Notes under the pieces: model-generated
What the model saw: the letters and a program-made list of their open reading frames with translations, nothing else
What the model was told of the DNA's origin: nothing
The model's database searches: none
In this document: positions 47,275 through 58,270 of the stretch, piece after piece
Position numbering within the stretch: the stretch's first letter is position 1
How the letters are laid out: every line of letters starts with the position of its first letter
Translations under genes and position numbers: made by a program
DNA from: Crocodylus rhombifer
Taxonomy: Eukaryota > Chordata > Crocodylia > Crocodylidae
Direction: 5' to 3'
Length of the DNA stretch: 64,000 nucleotides
Assembly (NCBI GenBank): GCA_038503035.1
Contig: JAVSML010000998.1
Span: 62,001 to 126,000, forward strand

Positions 47275-49980
47275 TCACTCGGGGGAATAGGGACTCCCCC
47301 AATACCTGCTGGTCCCCTCTGACAGGCCATTAGATTCCCCCCTCGGCCTTCTCTTGTGGAGGCTGAACAGATTCAGGTCCCTGAGCCTCTCCTCGTAGGG
47401 CCTGCCCTGCTGCCCCCTGATCATGCAAGTGGCCCTCCTCTGGACCCTCTCCATGTTGTTCACATCCCTTTTGAAGTGCGGCGCCCAGAACTGGACACAG
47501 TACTCCAACTGTGGCCTGATCAGTGTTGCATAGAGGGGGAGTATCGCCTCCCTGGACCTGCTTGAGATGCATCTGTGGATGCATGACAAGGTGCGGTTGG
47601 CCTTCCTGACTGGATCCCCACACTGCCGGCCCATGTTCATCTTGGCATCAATGATGACTCCAAGATCCTTTTCTGCCTCTGCACTGATGAGAAGGGAGTT
47701 CCCCAGCCTGTAGGTATGCTGCTGGTTCTTCCTCCCCAGGTGCAGTACCTTGCACTTGTCAGTGTTGAATCCCATCCTATTCTCATCCGCCCACCCCTGT
47801 AACCTCTCTAGGTCTGATTGTAGCCTATTACTTCCTTCTAATGTGCCCACATCCCCCCACATCTTAGTGTCATCAGCAAATTGGAACAGAGTGCATTTTA
47901 CCCCCTCATCCAATTCACTGATGAAGATGTTGAACAGTGTGGGCCCAAGGACCGAGCCCTGCAGAACCCCACTGCCCACATCCCTCCAGGTCAAAAATGA
48001 TCCATCCACCACCACTCTCTGGGTGTGGCTCCAGCCAGTTGGTGACCCATTTGACTGTGTAGGTGTCGACATCACAGTCCCCCAGTTTCTTAATGAGAAT
48101 GGGGTGAGAGATGGTGTCAAAGGCCTTCCAAAAGTCCAGAAAGACTGTCCACTGCTACCCCTGCATCTAAGGATTTGGTGACCTGGTCATAGAAGGCCAC
48201 CAGGTTGGTCTGATGGGACCTGCCTCTAATGAACCTGTGTTGGTTGCCCCTAAGCATAATCTTCCCTGCTGGCCCCTCATGGACATGTGCCAGAATAATT
48301 CTCTCCAAAAAGCTTCCCCAGGATCGAGGTAAGATTACCTGACCTATAGTTCCCCGGGTCCTCCTTCCTCCCCTTTTTTTTTTTTTTTTGAAGATGGGAA
48401 CCACATTGGCCTTCTTCCAGTCCTCTGGCACCACACCAGAACACCACAAGTGTTCATACAGCCATGCCAGGGGTCCCACAATGACCTCAGCCAATTCCCT
48501 CAGCACTCTGGGGTGGAGATCATCTGGACCAGCTGATTTAAATATGTCCAGTCCCTCCAGAAGTTGCCTGACTAGATCCTCCCTGACCCTTAGCCCAGGT
48601 GTGCCTCCCCTGGGGCCCTGAGGTGGGCCCGGTGGGGGGCTGATCTGGTCCCTGCTCAGGAAAACGGAAGCAAAGAAGTCATTAAATATGTTAGCTTTGT
48701 CATCTGGTGTGATGACCATATTTCCTAGTGTGTCTTGCAAGGGCCCCACGTTACCTGGTACCTTCTTTTTGCCCCTTATGTATTTAAAAAAGGACTTCTT
48801 TTTGTCCTTGATCTGGGTACCTAGTCCCAGTTCCATCTCTGCCTTGGCCTTCCTCACTGCCCCCAAGCAACCACAGTATAATCCTCCCTGGTGATGGCCC
48901 CTCCTTTCCATTAGGTGTATGCCTCCCTTTTAGCTAGAAGATATTCCTGGATGCTTTTGGTGAGCCGTGGGGGCTTTTCTGTCCTCCTGCTCCCTTTGAA
49001 CCACATTGGGATTACCTCCCTTTGGGCTTGGAGGGTCACCTCCTTAAGGAGTAACCACTCTTCTTGGACACCTGTCTCCCCTTCCCTCTGAGACTCAGTG
49101 CTTCCCCGACTGTTCTCCTTAGCTCATTGAAGTCCGCCCTCCTGAAATCTAGGGCTGCCGCCTTGCTGCAGGCCTTAGCCACCTTGCATTGGATGGTGAA
49201 TTCCAGCAGGCAATGATCACTGTCACCCAGGTGGTCGAGCACCCGCAGCCCCCTCACCAGGTCATCTCCTGTGGCCAGCACCAGGTCCAACAAGGCGTCT
49301 CCCTTGGTGAGGCTGTGCACCTCCTAGCATTTGGGCTAGGAACCTACATGAGCGGTCATACCTGGCTGACTGCTCTTCCCAGCAGATGTCTGAAAAGTTC
49401 AGGTCCCCCATGATGTCCACGTCCTTTGACCTAACTACATCATGAGCTGACTTAAGAATTCTTGGTCTAGCTCTTCCCCTTGGTTGGGTGGTCTGTAGTG
49501 TCATCAGCAAATTAAGACACCATTAAGTCTCTTTCCCCTCGACTGCCTTGTATTCTAACCCAGAGCACTTCCATGTGCCCCTCCTCTGACTCTGTGCTAC
49601 CTGGTGAGGATGTCTATTCCTCCTCAATGTAGAGCACAACACCCCTGCCTTTCCTCCCTGTCCTGTCCCTCCTGTACAGCCTGTAGCCCTTGATATTCAC
49701 TGCCCAGTCATGCATTGGGTCCCACATTTCAGTGATCCCCCACTATGTCTGGGTTAGTGTCAGCTAGCAGGAGGGTAAGTTCCTCCTGCTTGTTTCCCAT
49801 ACTACGAGCATTTATGTAGAGGCATTTGAGGCCTCCTGTAGATGTGTACACTGGCCCCCTCATCACAGCATTGCCCTGGCCCTTCCGCTTGTCGGTCTAG
49901 GCTGAGCTGTACTTGTCAGTGCTGCTTGGTTCAGCAGTCCAAGGCTTCCTCCTCCCTCGTCTTCCCCTTTCCCCCAACGA
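47275..49980 (-). pseudogene. CR1 ORF2 pseudogene (APE endonuclease + RT)
   Basis: From the N-terminus (right): NARSMGNKQEELTLLL near 49790; the endonuclease motif MGDLNFSDICWEE near 49400; and LDLVLATGDDLVRG with GDSDHCLLEF near 49220-49290. RT follows in a 264-codon frame (48117-48911) with GPDDLHPRVLRELAE and DWKKANVVPIFKK. A frameshift near 48120 leads into a 281-codon frame (47275-48120) with GVLQGSVLGPTLFNIFI, the catalytic FADDTK box, NRMGFNTDKCKVLHLGRKNQ and RPQLEYCVQFWAPHFKRD. An active CR1 ORF2 nicks DNA and primes reverse transcription of its own RNA. The RT catalytic box is intact here, but at least three frameshifts split the protein. A T-run at 48368-48389 adds low-complexity sequence. 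Confidence 0.92.
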
Positions 49981-49987
49981 GCCTAAT

Positions 49988-50565
49988 TTAAAGCCCACTG
50001 GAGGAGATCTGCCAACCTAGAAGAGAACACACGCCCACCTTTAGGGCGTGGAGCCCATCCCACCCGAGCATGTCTTTCATCGTGATGTGTGGGTTGTTGT
50101 CAAGAAAGCCAAAGCCTGCCTCAAGACACCGTTCCCGAAGCCGCCAGTTGGTCTCTGCGATGCACGTCTCCATGCTGTCTTCCCTGTCTGCTCACTGGTA
50201 GAACAGAAGAGAATACCACCTGTGCACCCATCTCCTTCAGCACACCCCCAGAGCGTGGTGGTCTGCCATCAGGTGACTGGGGTTTCTCCTGGCCACATCA
50301 TTAGTACCCACATGGATTAGGACCATGGGGTAGTAATCAGTGGGCTGGATCATCCCCATCACATCGTGAATCTTTGCTCTGGGTAGGCAGTAGCCCTCGC
50401 GTGTCGAGGGGTCCTGGCGACAGATGAGGCCCTCTACCTCTCAGGATGGAGTCGCCTATGGATGGAGTCACGCTACGCTTTCTCCTCCGGGATTGCTTAG
50501 CTCCTTCGGCCTGTTCAGAGCGTGGAGAGTATGCTTTAGGCTTTAGCAAAGCCTTCAAGACACAT
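49988..50565 (-). pseudogene. CR1 ORF1 remnant, SGNH esterase-like
   Basis: The minus strand encodes, in order, SIGDSILRGRGPHL (about 50430-50460), HVGTNDVARRN (about 50287-50320) and GWDGLHAL (about 50042-50065). These correspond to the GDS, G-ND and D--H blocks of SGNH-type esterases, a domain known from ORF1 of CR1 elements. Between them is ETNWRLRERCLEAGFGFLDN, typical of the same domain. Frames change between blocks, and the N-terminal part is missing because the copy is 5'-truncated. Confidence 0.8.
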
Positions 50566-51010
50566 GATTCTCCCTATTTGTATCTTCAACTTTCTGTTGG
50601 AAGTTGTCCTGCACAAAAGTTGGGAACTGACTCTACGCTTTATATTTGACTGTATTATTATTTTTCCAGCAGATTTCCAGAAAATTTTAAGTCTCCCATC
50701 AGTACTATGTCAATAATTTTGGAATGGAGAGAACAAGTGTGTGTTTTTTCACATGTAAGGCGATACCACCAGCTTTTTCCCCTGTGTCTTTCTGAAACAG
50801 AGTGTAGTCCATAGTGTTAATGTTCTAGCCATAAGAGCTGTTCCAGACGTCTGGAGATACTAGTCGGATCATAATTATTTTTATATACTATAACTTTCAA
50901 GTCATCTTGTTTATTCCCTATACTTCTCTCATCTGTGTAAATATCCCAAACCATATTTTGCATTTTGATGTACTTATTTTGTATTACTTGTTGCTGCCCT
51001 GTCACTTTCT
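50566..51010 (-). mobile_element. Split CR1 LINE, part 3 (endonuclease)
   Basis: The minus strand encodes QFPTFVQDNFQQKVEDTNREN near 50570-50635 and MGDLKFSGNLLEK near 50655-50695, the APE endonuclease lying upstream of the NLVLTN segment at 46996. The three pieces therefore belong to one CR1 in consistent order. Confidence 0.82.
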
Positions 51011-51274
51011 GGCCCTGTCCCAGAGTTAAGCTGATTCTTCCAGTCCTTTCCCCTCTGAATTTATTTGCTCTGTTGCTGAAGGGTTTGCCATATGTATATT
51101 ACAGGTATATGTAGGTAATTGAAAGTGTGCATGTGTGTATGACAGCTGAAATTACGTCTGTGATTTTAAAGGTGCTTGCTGAAGGCTCTATGAAGATTTA
51201 GACCAAGTGTTTTTCTGTATTTGTTTAGATATTAATCTATTTGTTGTTGCTAAAAGCCTAATGAAAGTTTAAGA

Positions 51275-51830
51275 TGTAGTAAGGCCTTGTATAAAGTAAG
51301 ACCTCGTAAATTTAGCAAAGCCTAGAAGTAGTAAGGCCCTGTGGTGCAGTTAAAATTATCTTATCAAAGGAATGCAAGGCTTGTACTGCTATTGGTCAGT
51401 CTAAGGACAGTTGAAGTAAAAGGAATCTGAGTGGTCATATGTTATCAGTACAATTCAGAAGCTATAAATTAGCTGGAATATCTGAAAACCATTCAGAAGG
51501 AAGATACAGCTCTGAAAACGATTAATTAGCTGTTGCCTGGATCAGTGGGCCAGCAGACCTCAAGGAGCCCAAGAACTGCATTCCAGGGTCCTTCCTGCTG
51601 CCTCTCGGACGGCGCTGATTGGGGATGTCAGACTTCGCTGAACTTTGTGGAAAGAGAAATTTACTGTGTATAAGGCACCAGAGAGGACTGCCAATAGGTT
51701 GCCAATGCAAATTGCTTTGTCTGTCATTGTTTGTCTTGTTACTATGCGTAGTTGTGTTTTTGTTAACTCAATAAACCTTTCTTACCTTTTTACCCCCGAC
51801 CACACTCTCTATTCCGAACCCTCCACAGCT
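51275..51830 (+). repeat. Candidate solo LTR
   Basis: It starts TGTAGTAAGGCC, has a TATA-type box TATAAATT at 51463-51470, an AATAAA signal at 51770-51775 and a CCACA end near 51827. The word AAGA precedes the start (51271-51274) and recurs at 51831-51834. Box order and spacing fit an LTR promoter followed by a polyadenylation site. It is unrelated by eye to the ERV LTRs at 40-46 kb. The right boundary is off by a few bases from a clean CA end. Confidence 0.5.
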
Positions 51831-51835
51831 AAGAC

Positions 51836-51854
51836 GTGTGTGTGTGTGTGTGTG
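51836..51854. repeat. (GT)n microsatellite
   Basis: About nine GT units immediately right of the LTR candidate. Confidence 0.95.
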
Positions 51855-52680
51855 GCTAGATAGGCATAGGGAAACATACTGTAGTGAGGAACACACTGGT
51901 AACAAACAGAGGGAGTTGCTGTGAAAAAAACAGCTCAGCAGTGGGACTGCTTTAAGGAGGCCATTCTGGAAGCTAATTAATGGGTGTCTGATTAGTAGAT
52001 TTCCCTTGCTTTATGCTGTGGTGTATAACTTGAATTTGCATAAAAGGAGCCCACTTTACAATGTAAAAAATAGGGATATGTTCCAAGACCTCGACTGTAC
52101 TGACCCCCCAGGCCCATTTCTACCACTTTTACAAGACAATTTTGGTACTATCCAACAGCAGACAGTATGCACAAGAACAAGATGGTGGCAAATGTTATCA
52201 TAATGGGGATGGCAACTACAGAAACGTGTTGCAGAGAACGAATGAGGAGCACAGATCCACAGAGGAAATCATATTTTGGTGTGTGTCACTACTACAATGC
52301 ACTGCACAAAGCAGCTGACTGCAGGCTTCTACCACACTGATCACATAAGAGTGAATATACCTCACATATAACAAATTTTTAGTATACAAAGGGACATCGT
52401 ATAAGCGTGAATTTGGAAATACAGAACCTGCATAAAGTGAAGGTAATCTGTACCTGAGTATGTGTCTAGTACATGGTGTGTTTGTCTGTTTCTCTTTTTC
52501 CTCTGGAATGACTGATTGACAGGGCTTGCTCTGTGAGGCAGGTTTAGTTAACTGAGGGGTGGAGATGGACAATGTAGGTAGGCAATAGAAAACATGTGTG
52601 TGGGTGTTTTTATACGTATGTGTATATATGCATATGAAGTTTTATGTGCCTAAGTATACAATAAACCAGAGGTACTCAAC
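51855..52680. other. No gene seen
   Basis: Unassigned. The 118-codon minus-strand frame (52216-52572) shows no recognisable domain. Confidence 0.45.
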
Positions 52681-52683
52681 CTC

Positions 52684-53993
52684 CAGACCATGGGTCAGAT
52701 CTGACCCCCAACATCCTGTCATTAGGCCTGCATGGCTCTACAGCCCCAATCCTAGTGCATAGAGCTGGACTTGGTGATGCAGGGCCCTGAATCCCTGATT
52801 GTAGGATCATAGAAAATTATGGTTATAAGGGACCTCAGTAGGTCATCTCATCCAACCTCCTGCTCAAAGCAGGACCATCCTCAACTAGATCATCCCAGCC
52901 AGGGCTTTGTCTAGCCAGGTCTTAAAAACCTTTAAGGAAGCAGATTCCACAACCTTTCTTAGTAGCCAGTTTCAGTGCTTTACTACCTTCCTTGGGAGAA
53001 AGTTCTTTCTAATTTCTAACCTAAACTTTCCTTGCTGCAACTTGAGACCATTGTTCCTTGTTCTGTCAGTTGTCACCACTGAACACTCTAGCTCCATCTT
53101 TTTTTGAACCACCCTTCAGGTAGTTGAAGGCTGCTGTTAAATCCCTTCTCAGTCTTCTCTTCTCTAGACTAAATAAGTCCAGTTCCCTCAGCCTCTTCTC
53201 AGAATTCATGTGCCTCAGCCCCCTAATTATTTCCGTTGTCCTCCTCTAGATTCTTTCCAATTTGTCCACATCCTTTCTGTAGTAGGGGGCCCAAAACAGA
53301 CACAGTACTCCACATGTGGCCTCACCAATGCTGAATACAGAGGAATAATCATTTCCCTAGATTTGTTGGTAACATTCCTACCAATCCACCCAGATCCTGG
53401 CACATGGGGTCAGATGGAAGTAGCACAGGGTCTCATTTCCAGCCCATAGCACTAGGCTGGGGCAAGGCACAGCCTTGGGGCATCATCCTGATATCCAGGA
53501 CCAGACAGGGCAGTGTGGGGCCCTGATCCCAACATACAAAGCTGGGTGAAGGCAATGAGGGCGCTAGGTCCCTGGTCCCATCATGAGGGACCAGGCAGAG
53601 GCACTACAAGGCCCTGGGGCCCCAATCCTACCATGTGGGACTGGTCAATTATGGCACCAGTAGATGCTGCACAGGGCATGATCTTAGTATAGGGGGGCCT
53701 GATTTTGCCAAGGCAGAGCGGTCAAGCTGGGGCCAGAGCCAGGGCAGGAAGGCAGCAGCTGTTTGCAGCTTCCTGGCTGCAGCCAGCCCAGGTTCTAGGT
53801 AGCTGCTGATAGCCATGGAGCCTGGACTTGGAGGCAGGGGCCTTGGGTGGGTGGCAAGGGGCACAAGCAGGGCATCCTGCTATGTACCCCCTGCCATTGT
53901 TTTGTTTTTCTGGCATGCCAGCACTCTGGCACCTTCCAAGGTAGGCATTGTGGGTTTTTTGGCGCACTGGCCAAAAAATGTTGCCTAGACCTG
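52684..53993. repeat. GC-rich hAT-like block(s), interrupted
   Basis: The left edge CAGAGGTACTCAACCTCC and the right edge (complement CAGGTCTAGGCAACATTTTTT) are both hAT-style termini, although they may belong to two different elements. The interior repeats a degenerate phrase of the type GGGCCC-GAATCC-A-CAT at irregular intervals. A CR1 3' end interrupts it at 52804-53396. Confidence 0.5.
52804..53396 (-). mobile_element. CR1 LINE 3' end
   Basis: The plus strand reads ATCATAGAAAATTATGG, AAGGGACCTCAGTAGGTCATC, GCTCAAAGCAGGACCATCC and onward to the complement of the RT C-terminus (CAGTACTCCACATGTGGCC). The tetramer GATC is shared at both edges, a possible short target duplication. Confidence 0.93.
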
Positions 53994-56045
53994 GTTTGGG
54001 GGGGTTTACCCAATTTCTTCAGAACAGTAAAAAGGCCCTGTCTCTTGAACATATTGAAGGCCTTTGTCAGATCAATAAAAGCTGTGTACAGTTTTTTCTA
54101 TACTTCATTTTTTCTATACTTCTTTTGTAGTTTCTTGACCAAAAATATCATATCAGTGGTGGAGCATCTTAAACAAAAACCGCATCGATGTGTTAGATAG
54201 ATTCTTTCACCTAGAGACTGCAGCCAAGGGAGCATGATGTGAGATACAATATTCAACATAAAGATACCTCTATAGTTGTCACAGCCACTTCTATCCTCCT
54301 TATTTTTGTATAATTGTACAAACTGGGCATCTTTGAAATTTTGCAGTACCACATTCTCTTTCCAACAGAGCAGTATAACTTCATGGAGCTTTCAACATAC
54401 TTCATCACTGGCGCATTTGTAGATTTCAGCAGGCAAGCAGTCGTTGCCAAGTGCCTTGTTCCCAACAATCGATTTAATGGCTTTTTCCACATCTTCTAAT
54501 GTAGGTTCATTGTTTAAATCCATGAAACTGTAGTAATCCTTCAAGCTCTTCAGTGAGACTGAAATCAAACATGGAGTATACAATTCCATAGTGTTCAATC
54601 CAATCCACGATTTGGTTTTTCTGTCAGTAATGGCATTTTTGCTTAAGTCTTTCAGTGGAGCTGTTTTCACTTTGACCAATTACTTGTGTGATGCCTTTGT
54701 ACATTCCACAGCTATTACCTATGTCAGCTGCTTTATGAATATTATCACAGACTTTCAGCTAAAAATCTTGGACACACCTCCTAACCTCCTTTTGAATTTT
54801 TCTTTGAGTGTTACGGTGTTGTGAGATTTCTTGTAGTTGGTTAGTGCTGTCCTTTTGTTCTCAACCAGTGGTAGAAGGGTTTCATAGTACTCCTCAAATC
54901 AGCCTACATTATTCTTGCATATTTTGCAAATACTTTTACAGCAGCATTGTATGTGTTAATTTTTAAGCTTTCCCAAGCCTTGATGGATGAGTTGTTAGGT
55001 AAACTGGCTTTCACAACTTCTTCATTAAATAACCTGCATCTTTCTACATCGTGAGTTTGGCTGATGCCAATCGGAGGACAACTGGTAATTTTGCTACAGT
55101 GGGTCTTTTTGGCATTGATTCTGACTTTGCAGCAGACAAAGGTATGATCAGTGTGATAACACCTTGTGTACAAGATTAGTTTCACATGTTTGTGCCTAGT
55201 CTGTACTAGATCTAACTGATGCCATTGCAGTGCAACCAGTGTATTGGATGTTTCCAGGATGTCTTTCTTGTAATTTTCCCAAGGAAGTAGGTGTTGGTAT
55301 CATAATATCATAGTATTTAAGGTAAGAAGGGACCTAAAGAGATCATCAGGTCTGACCCCCTGCCCTGGGCAGGAACGGGTGCCAGGGTCATATCACCCAA
55401 GCCAAATATCTGTCCAGCCTCCTCTTGAAGACCCCCAAGGGAGGAGAGAGTACCACCTCACTTGGGAGCCCATTCCAGAGCCTGGCAGGCCTAACTGTAA
55501 AGTAATGTCTCCTGATGTTCAGCCTGAACTTTCTTTCTAACAATTTGAGGACATTATTCCTAGTAACCCCAGGTGGTGCCTGGGGGAACAGAGCCTCCCC
55601 TAATTCCCACTGGTCCCCCCTGGTGAGTTTGTAAATGGCTACCAGATCCCCTCTCAGCCCTCTCTTTTGGAGGCTGAATAGGTTCAAGCCCTTTAGCGTA
55701 GGGCCTGCCCCTTGACCATGCGAGTGGCCCTCCACTGGACCCTCTTAATGCTAGCCACATCCCTCTTGAAGTGCAGTGCCCATAACTGGATGCAGTACTC
55801 CAACTGTGGCCTGACCAATACCACATAGAGGGGAAGGATCACCTCCCTGGACCTGCTTGTGATGCATCTGTGGATGTATGACAAGGTGCAGTTAGCCTTG
55901 GTAACACATAGATTTTGACTTACCCAGAGTTCTAACATTTGCTGGCTATTTCCATTCATATTACCGATTCCATCTTTGCCCAGAATACCAGGCCAGTTCT
56001 CAAAACTACATCCAACTCTTGCACTGAAGTCACCAAGTATCCAAC
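53994..56045 (-). mobile_element. Non-CR1 APE-type LINE, interrupted
   Basis: A second LINE lineage on the minus strand, split by a CR1 at 55300-55897. From the right it encodes the endonuclease trace ILGDFSARVGCSFENWPGILG (about 55975-56035), HTDHTFVCC (near 55145), LEDVEKAIKSI-GNKALGNDCLPAEIYK (about 54410-54490), then RT traces FKDAQFVQLYKNK and NYRGIFMLN (about 54260-54345), and GFCLRCSTTDMIF (near 54165). The NYRGI-L and Q-GFR--R-T-DMIF type motifs mark it as distinct from CR1; I would place it near RTE-like LINEs without certainty. All frames are broken. Confidence 0.8.
55300..55897 (-). mobile_element. CR1 3' end with 6-bp TSD
   Basis: TTGGTA occurs at 55294-55299 and 55898-55903 on either side of a CR1 3' end. 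The plus strand begins TCATAATATCATAGTATTTAAGG and continues AGAAGGGACC. Minus-strand frames (55388-55735, 55693 onward) encode NIRRHYFTVRPARLWNGLPSEVV and RPQLEYCIQLWALHFKRD. The host LINE reads on across the insertion. Confidence 0.95.
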
Positions 56046-56200
56046 CCCACCTAGCCTTGAGTAGCTCTCCCCCTCCCCTAAATATTGCTCTCAACCTACT
56101 AAAACCAATGTAAATACACTGATAGAAACCAACTAAATATAGATGAGGGTCTTTATTTACAGTATATGAGAAATTATAAAATATTACATGCACCATTCAT
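56046..56200. other. Unassigned spacer
   Basis: Short AT-rich sequence between the LINE and the next MITE. Confidence 0.4.
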
Positions 56201-56895
56201 TAGGGCTATACGAACCTTCAGTCCCTGATTTGATTCAGTGGATATTTGGCTTGATTTGGTGGTCAAATCTCTGCATCCAAATTCAATCAGAGGACTCTTG
56301 AATCTCTCTGAATCGAATCAAAGGTAGCTTGTGAATGTTGAGATGCTGGGGCACATGGAGTATCCCACAGAAGCCTGGGGGGCTCCCCAATGCAGCAGAC
56401 CCAAAAGTGGACCAGAAGCACTTCCAGTCCACTTCCAAGTCTGCCAGGGGGCATGCTGGGGGCCTCACCCTTGCCCCCCAATTTGGTGACTGGTATTTCC
56501 TGGGCCAGGGGGGTACCCGGGGTGCCCCTGTAGCCAATCACTGAGCTGGGGGGCCCCACTGGGCCCGCCCATTCTCCAGCAGATCCAGAAGTACTCCAGT
56601 CCACTTCTGGGTTCACTGCTGAGCATGTGGAGGGCCCCCTGCACTCCTGTGGGATGCTCCATGTGCCCCAACATCGCAGTGATCACAAGCCAAGCCTTCT
56701 ACCTCAAGGTATGTAGAAAAAACTTTTAAAGCTGTGTCTATGACCAAATCACTGATTCTTCGGATCAGCACTGAATCTTCAGATTTGAATTCGGCTGAAT
56801 TGAATCAGGGACAATGATCCCAATCAACGAATTGAACCACTTTCCCTAATTCAGGCTGAATCCAAATCAAATACAGCCCACTTTGCACACCCCTA
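56201..56895. mobile_element. hAT-type MITE, family A (695 bp)
   Basis: It starts TAGGGCTATACGAACC and ends with the complement of TAGGGGTGTGCAAAG. Both AT-rich arms carry GATTTGATTC/GAATC words. The core has the palindrome at 56407-56432 with two mismatches. Flanks CCATTCAT and CTAATTAC do not agree well, so the duplication has decayed or one boundary is off. Gly/Pro-rich frames in the core are open on both strands and not coding. Confidence 0.85.
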
Positions 56896-56903
56896 CTAAT
56901 TAC

Positions 56904-57964
56904 CTGGGCATAAAACCTCTTGTGTCTACATGTGCATCTCTATTAGTTCTTAGGCACGACTCACCCATTCAGCTTGCAGCCAAGCACCCTTTTCCAGGTG
57001 TTACAAATATAAAAATCCATTTTAAAAATACCAAGTACAATGCAATTGATTAGTGAGCTAAATCACCACCCTGCCCGAAGCAGAAGCCATTGGATTAAGG
57101 TGTTGATGGACAGAGTAGACTGGCCACCTAGCTATGAAGCACTCTCCAATGCTGTTCCATCTTCACTAGGTCAGTGGTGCTAGAACAATTGTCATGATCT
57201 TAATGTTATCAGAAAAACAATGTGCAAGAATGCAGAGGTAAGGTCCTCTGGAAATGTACTGTGTTTGGCATAGCAAGCATGCAGGCTCCTTTCACTTTTT
57301 CCTAAATTATGCATCCCTAAGCAGATAAACCATACTCATATCACAGCACCCAGAGCCTTCAAGGAAAAGGGAGAAAGCTTTCAGTCCAGAAGCATAACTG
57401 CAGCACACACACATTTGTTAAAATGAAATCTAGCCTTTATTTAGATGCTTACATTGGAGTCAAAAGCTCTTGATAATCTGGTCCTATTGTGCTTTTCAGA
57501 AGGTTGCTAAAGGCTTCTGTCTGTTTCCCCTGAAGTTAATTGCAACACTCTCTTTTTCATTCCAGACTCAGGATTAGGCTGACAGTCTAAACAATTTAGT
57601 GATCTGCATGAACTAATGAGAATGGAATTATCGCTTGCAATCTTCTCAGTACCCATGATCATATATCATCATCTGCTAATTGTGACAACACAGCAATTTA
57701 GACTCTTCTATATCCTACTCCTGCTATGCTTGTTCAACAATGCAGTGTTAATGAAATCTGTTATTTTTCCATTTCTCCTGTTATGGACCATTAAATATTA
57801 GTGACTGGATGCCTACCCTTCCACCACTGTATTTCCTGTTTGTCTTCAGTTTTGTTGTTCCCTTTCAGATTATTTGAGTATAGAAAAGCTGTATCTATAC
57901 TCTTCAAGTAGTTCACTTTAGTGATTTTTTTCTGGCAAAACTTACCAGGCCAGCAGCACATGGT
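56904..57964. other. No gene seen; AT-rich unassigned DNA
   Basis: No recognisable exon, RNA or repeat signature. Confidence 0.5.
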
Positions 57965-58270
57965 TTCATAGGTGATGCATAGGGGTGCATGTGCACCCCC
58001 TGAGAATGCTGGTGCCCCCCCTGACAGCAAGCGCTCTCAGGTTAGGCTGGCACTTCTGGGCTCAGCATCTGGCTGCGAGGGGACCCCACCCCACCCCTGC
58101 CACTAACACTGCTGCAGCTTCCTGCAAATGGTCCCCGCTCAGCCCGCCCTTGCCACCGATGCCTGCATCGCCACCTGTGGGCAGTCACCATACCCCCCTT
58201 CCCCCAGCGTCAGGAGGTACGCGTTGCCTATGCATGGTTTCCTTTATCCACAGGGCAGGCACACTGTAGG
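57965..58270. repeat. GC-rich repeat, family F
   Basis: CATAGGTGATGCATAGG, GGTGCATGTGCACCCCCTGA and TGCTGGTGCCCCCCCTGACAG link it to 33954-34145 and to part of 30387-31470. The Pro-rich 94-codon plus frame is compositional. Confidence 0.5.

Larger units (their letters stand above)
47002..50565 (-). mobile_element. Nearly full-length CR1 LINE
   Basis: This 3.6-kb CR1 copy is inserted in an older CR1. The 3' end on the plus strand reads ATAGTTTCATAGTTAGTAGGG followed by GGAAGGAACC, the usual CR1 tail in complement. ORF2 and part of ORF1 are both recognisable. The pentamer GATTC on both sides is a likely target duplication. It is the best-preserved LINE of the window, yet it has frameshifts in every domain. 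Confidence 0.92.
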
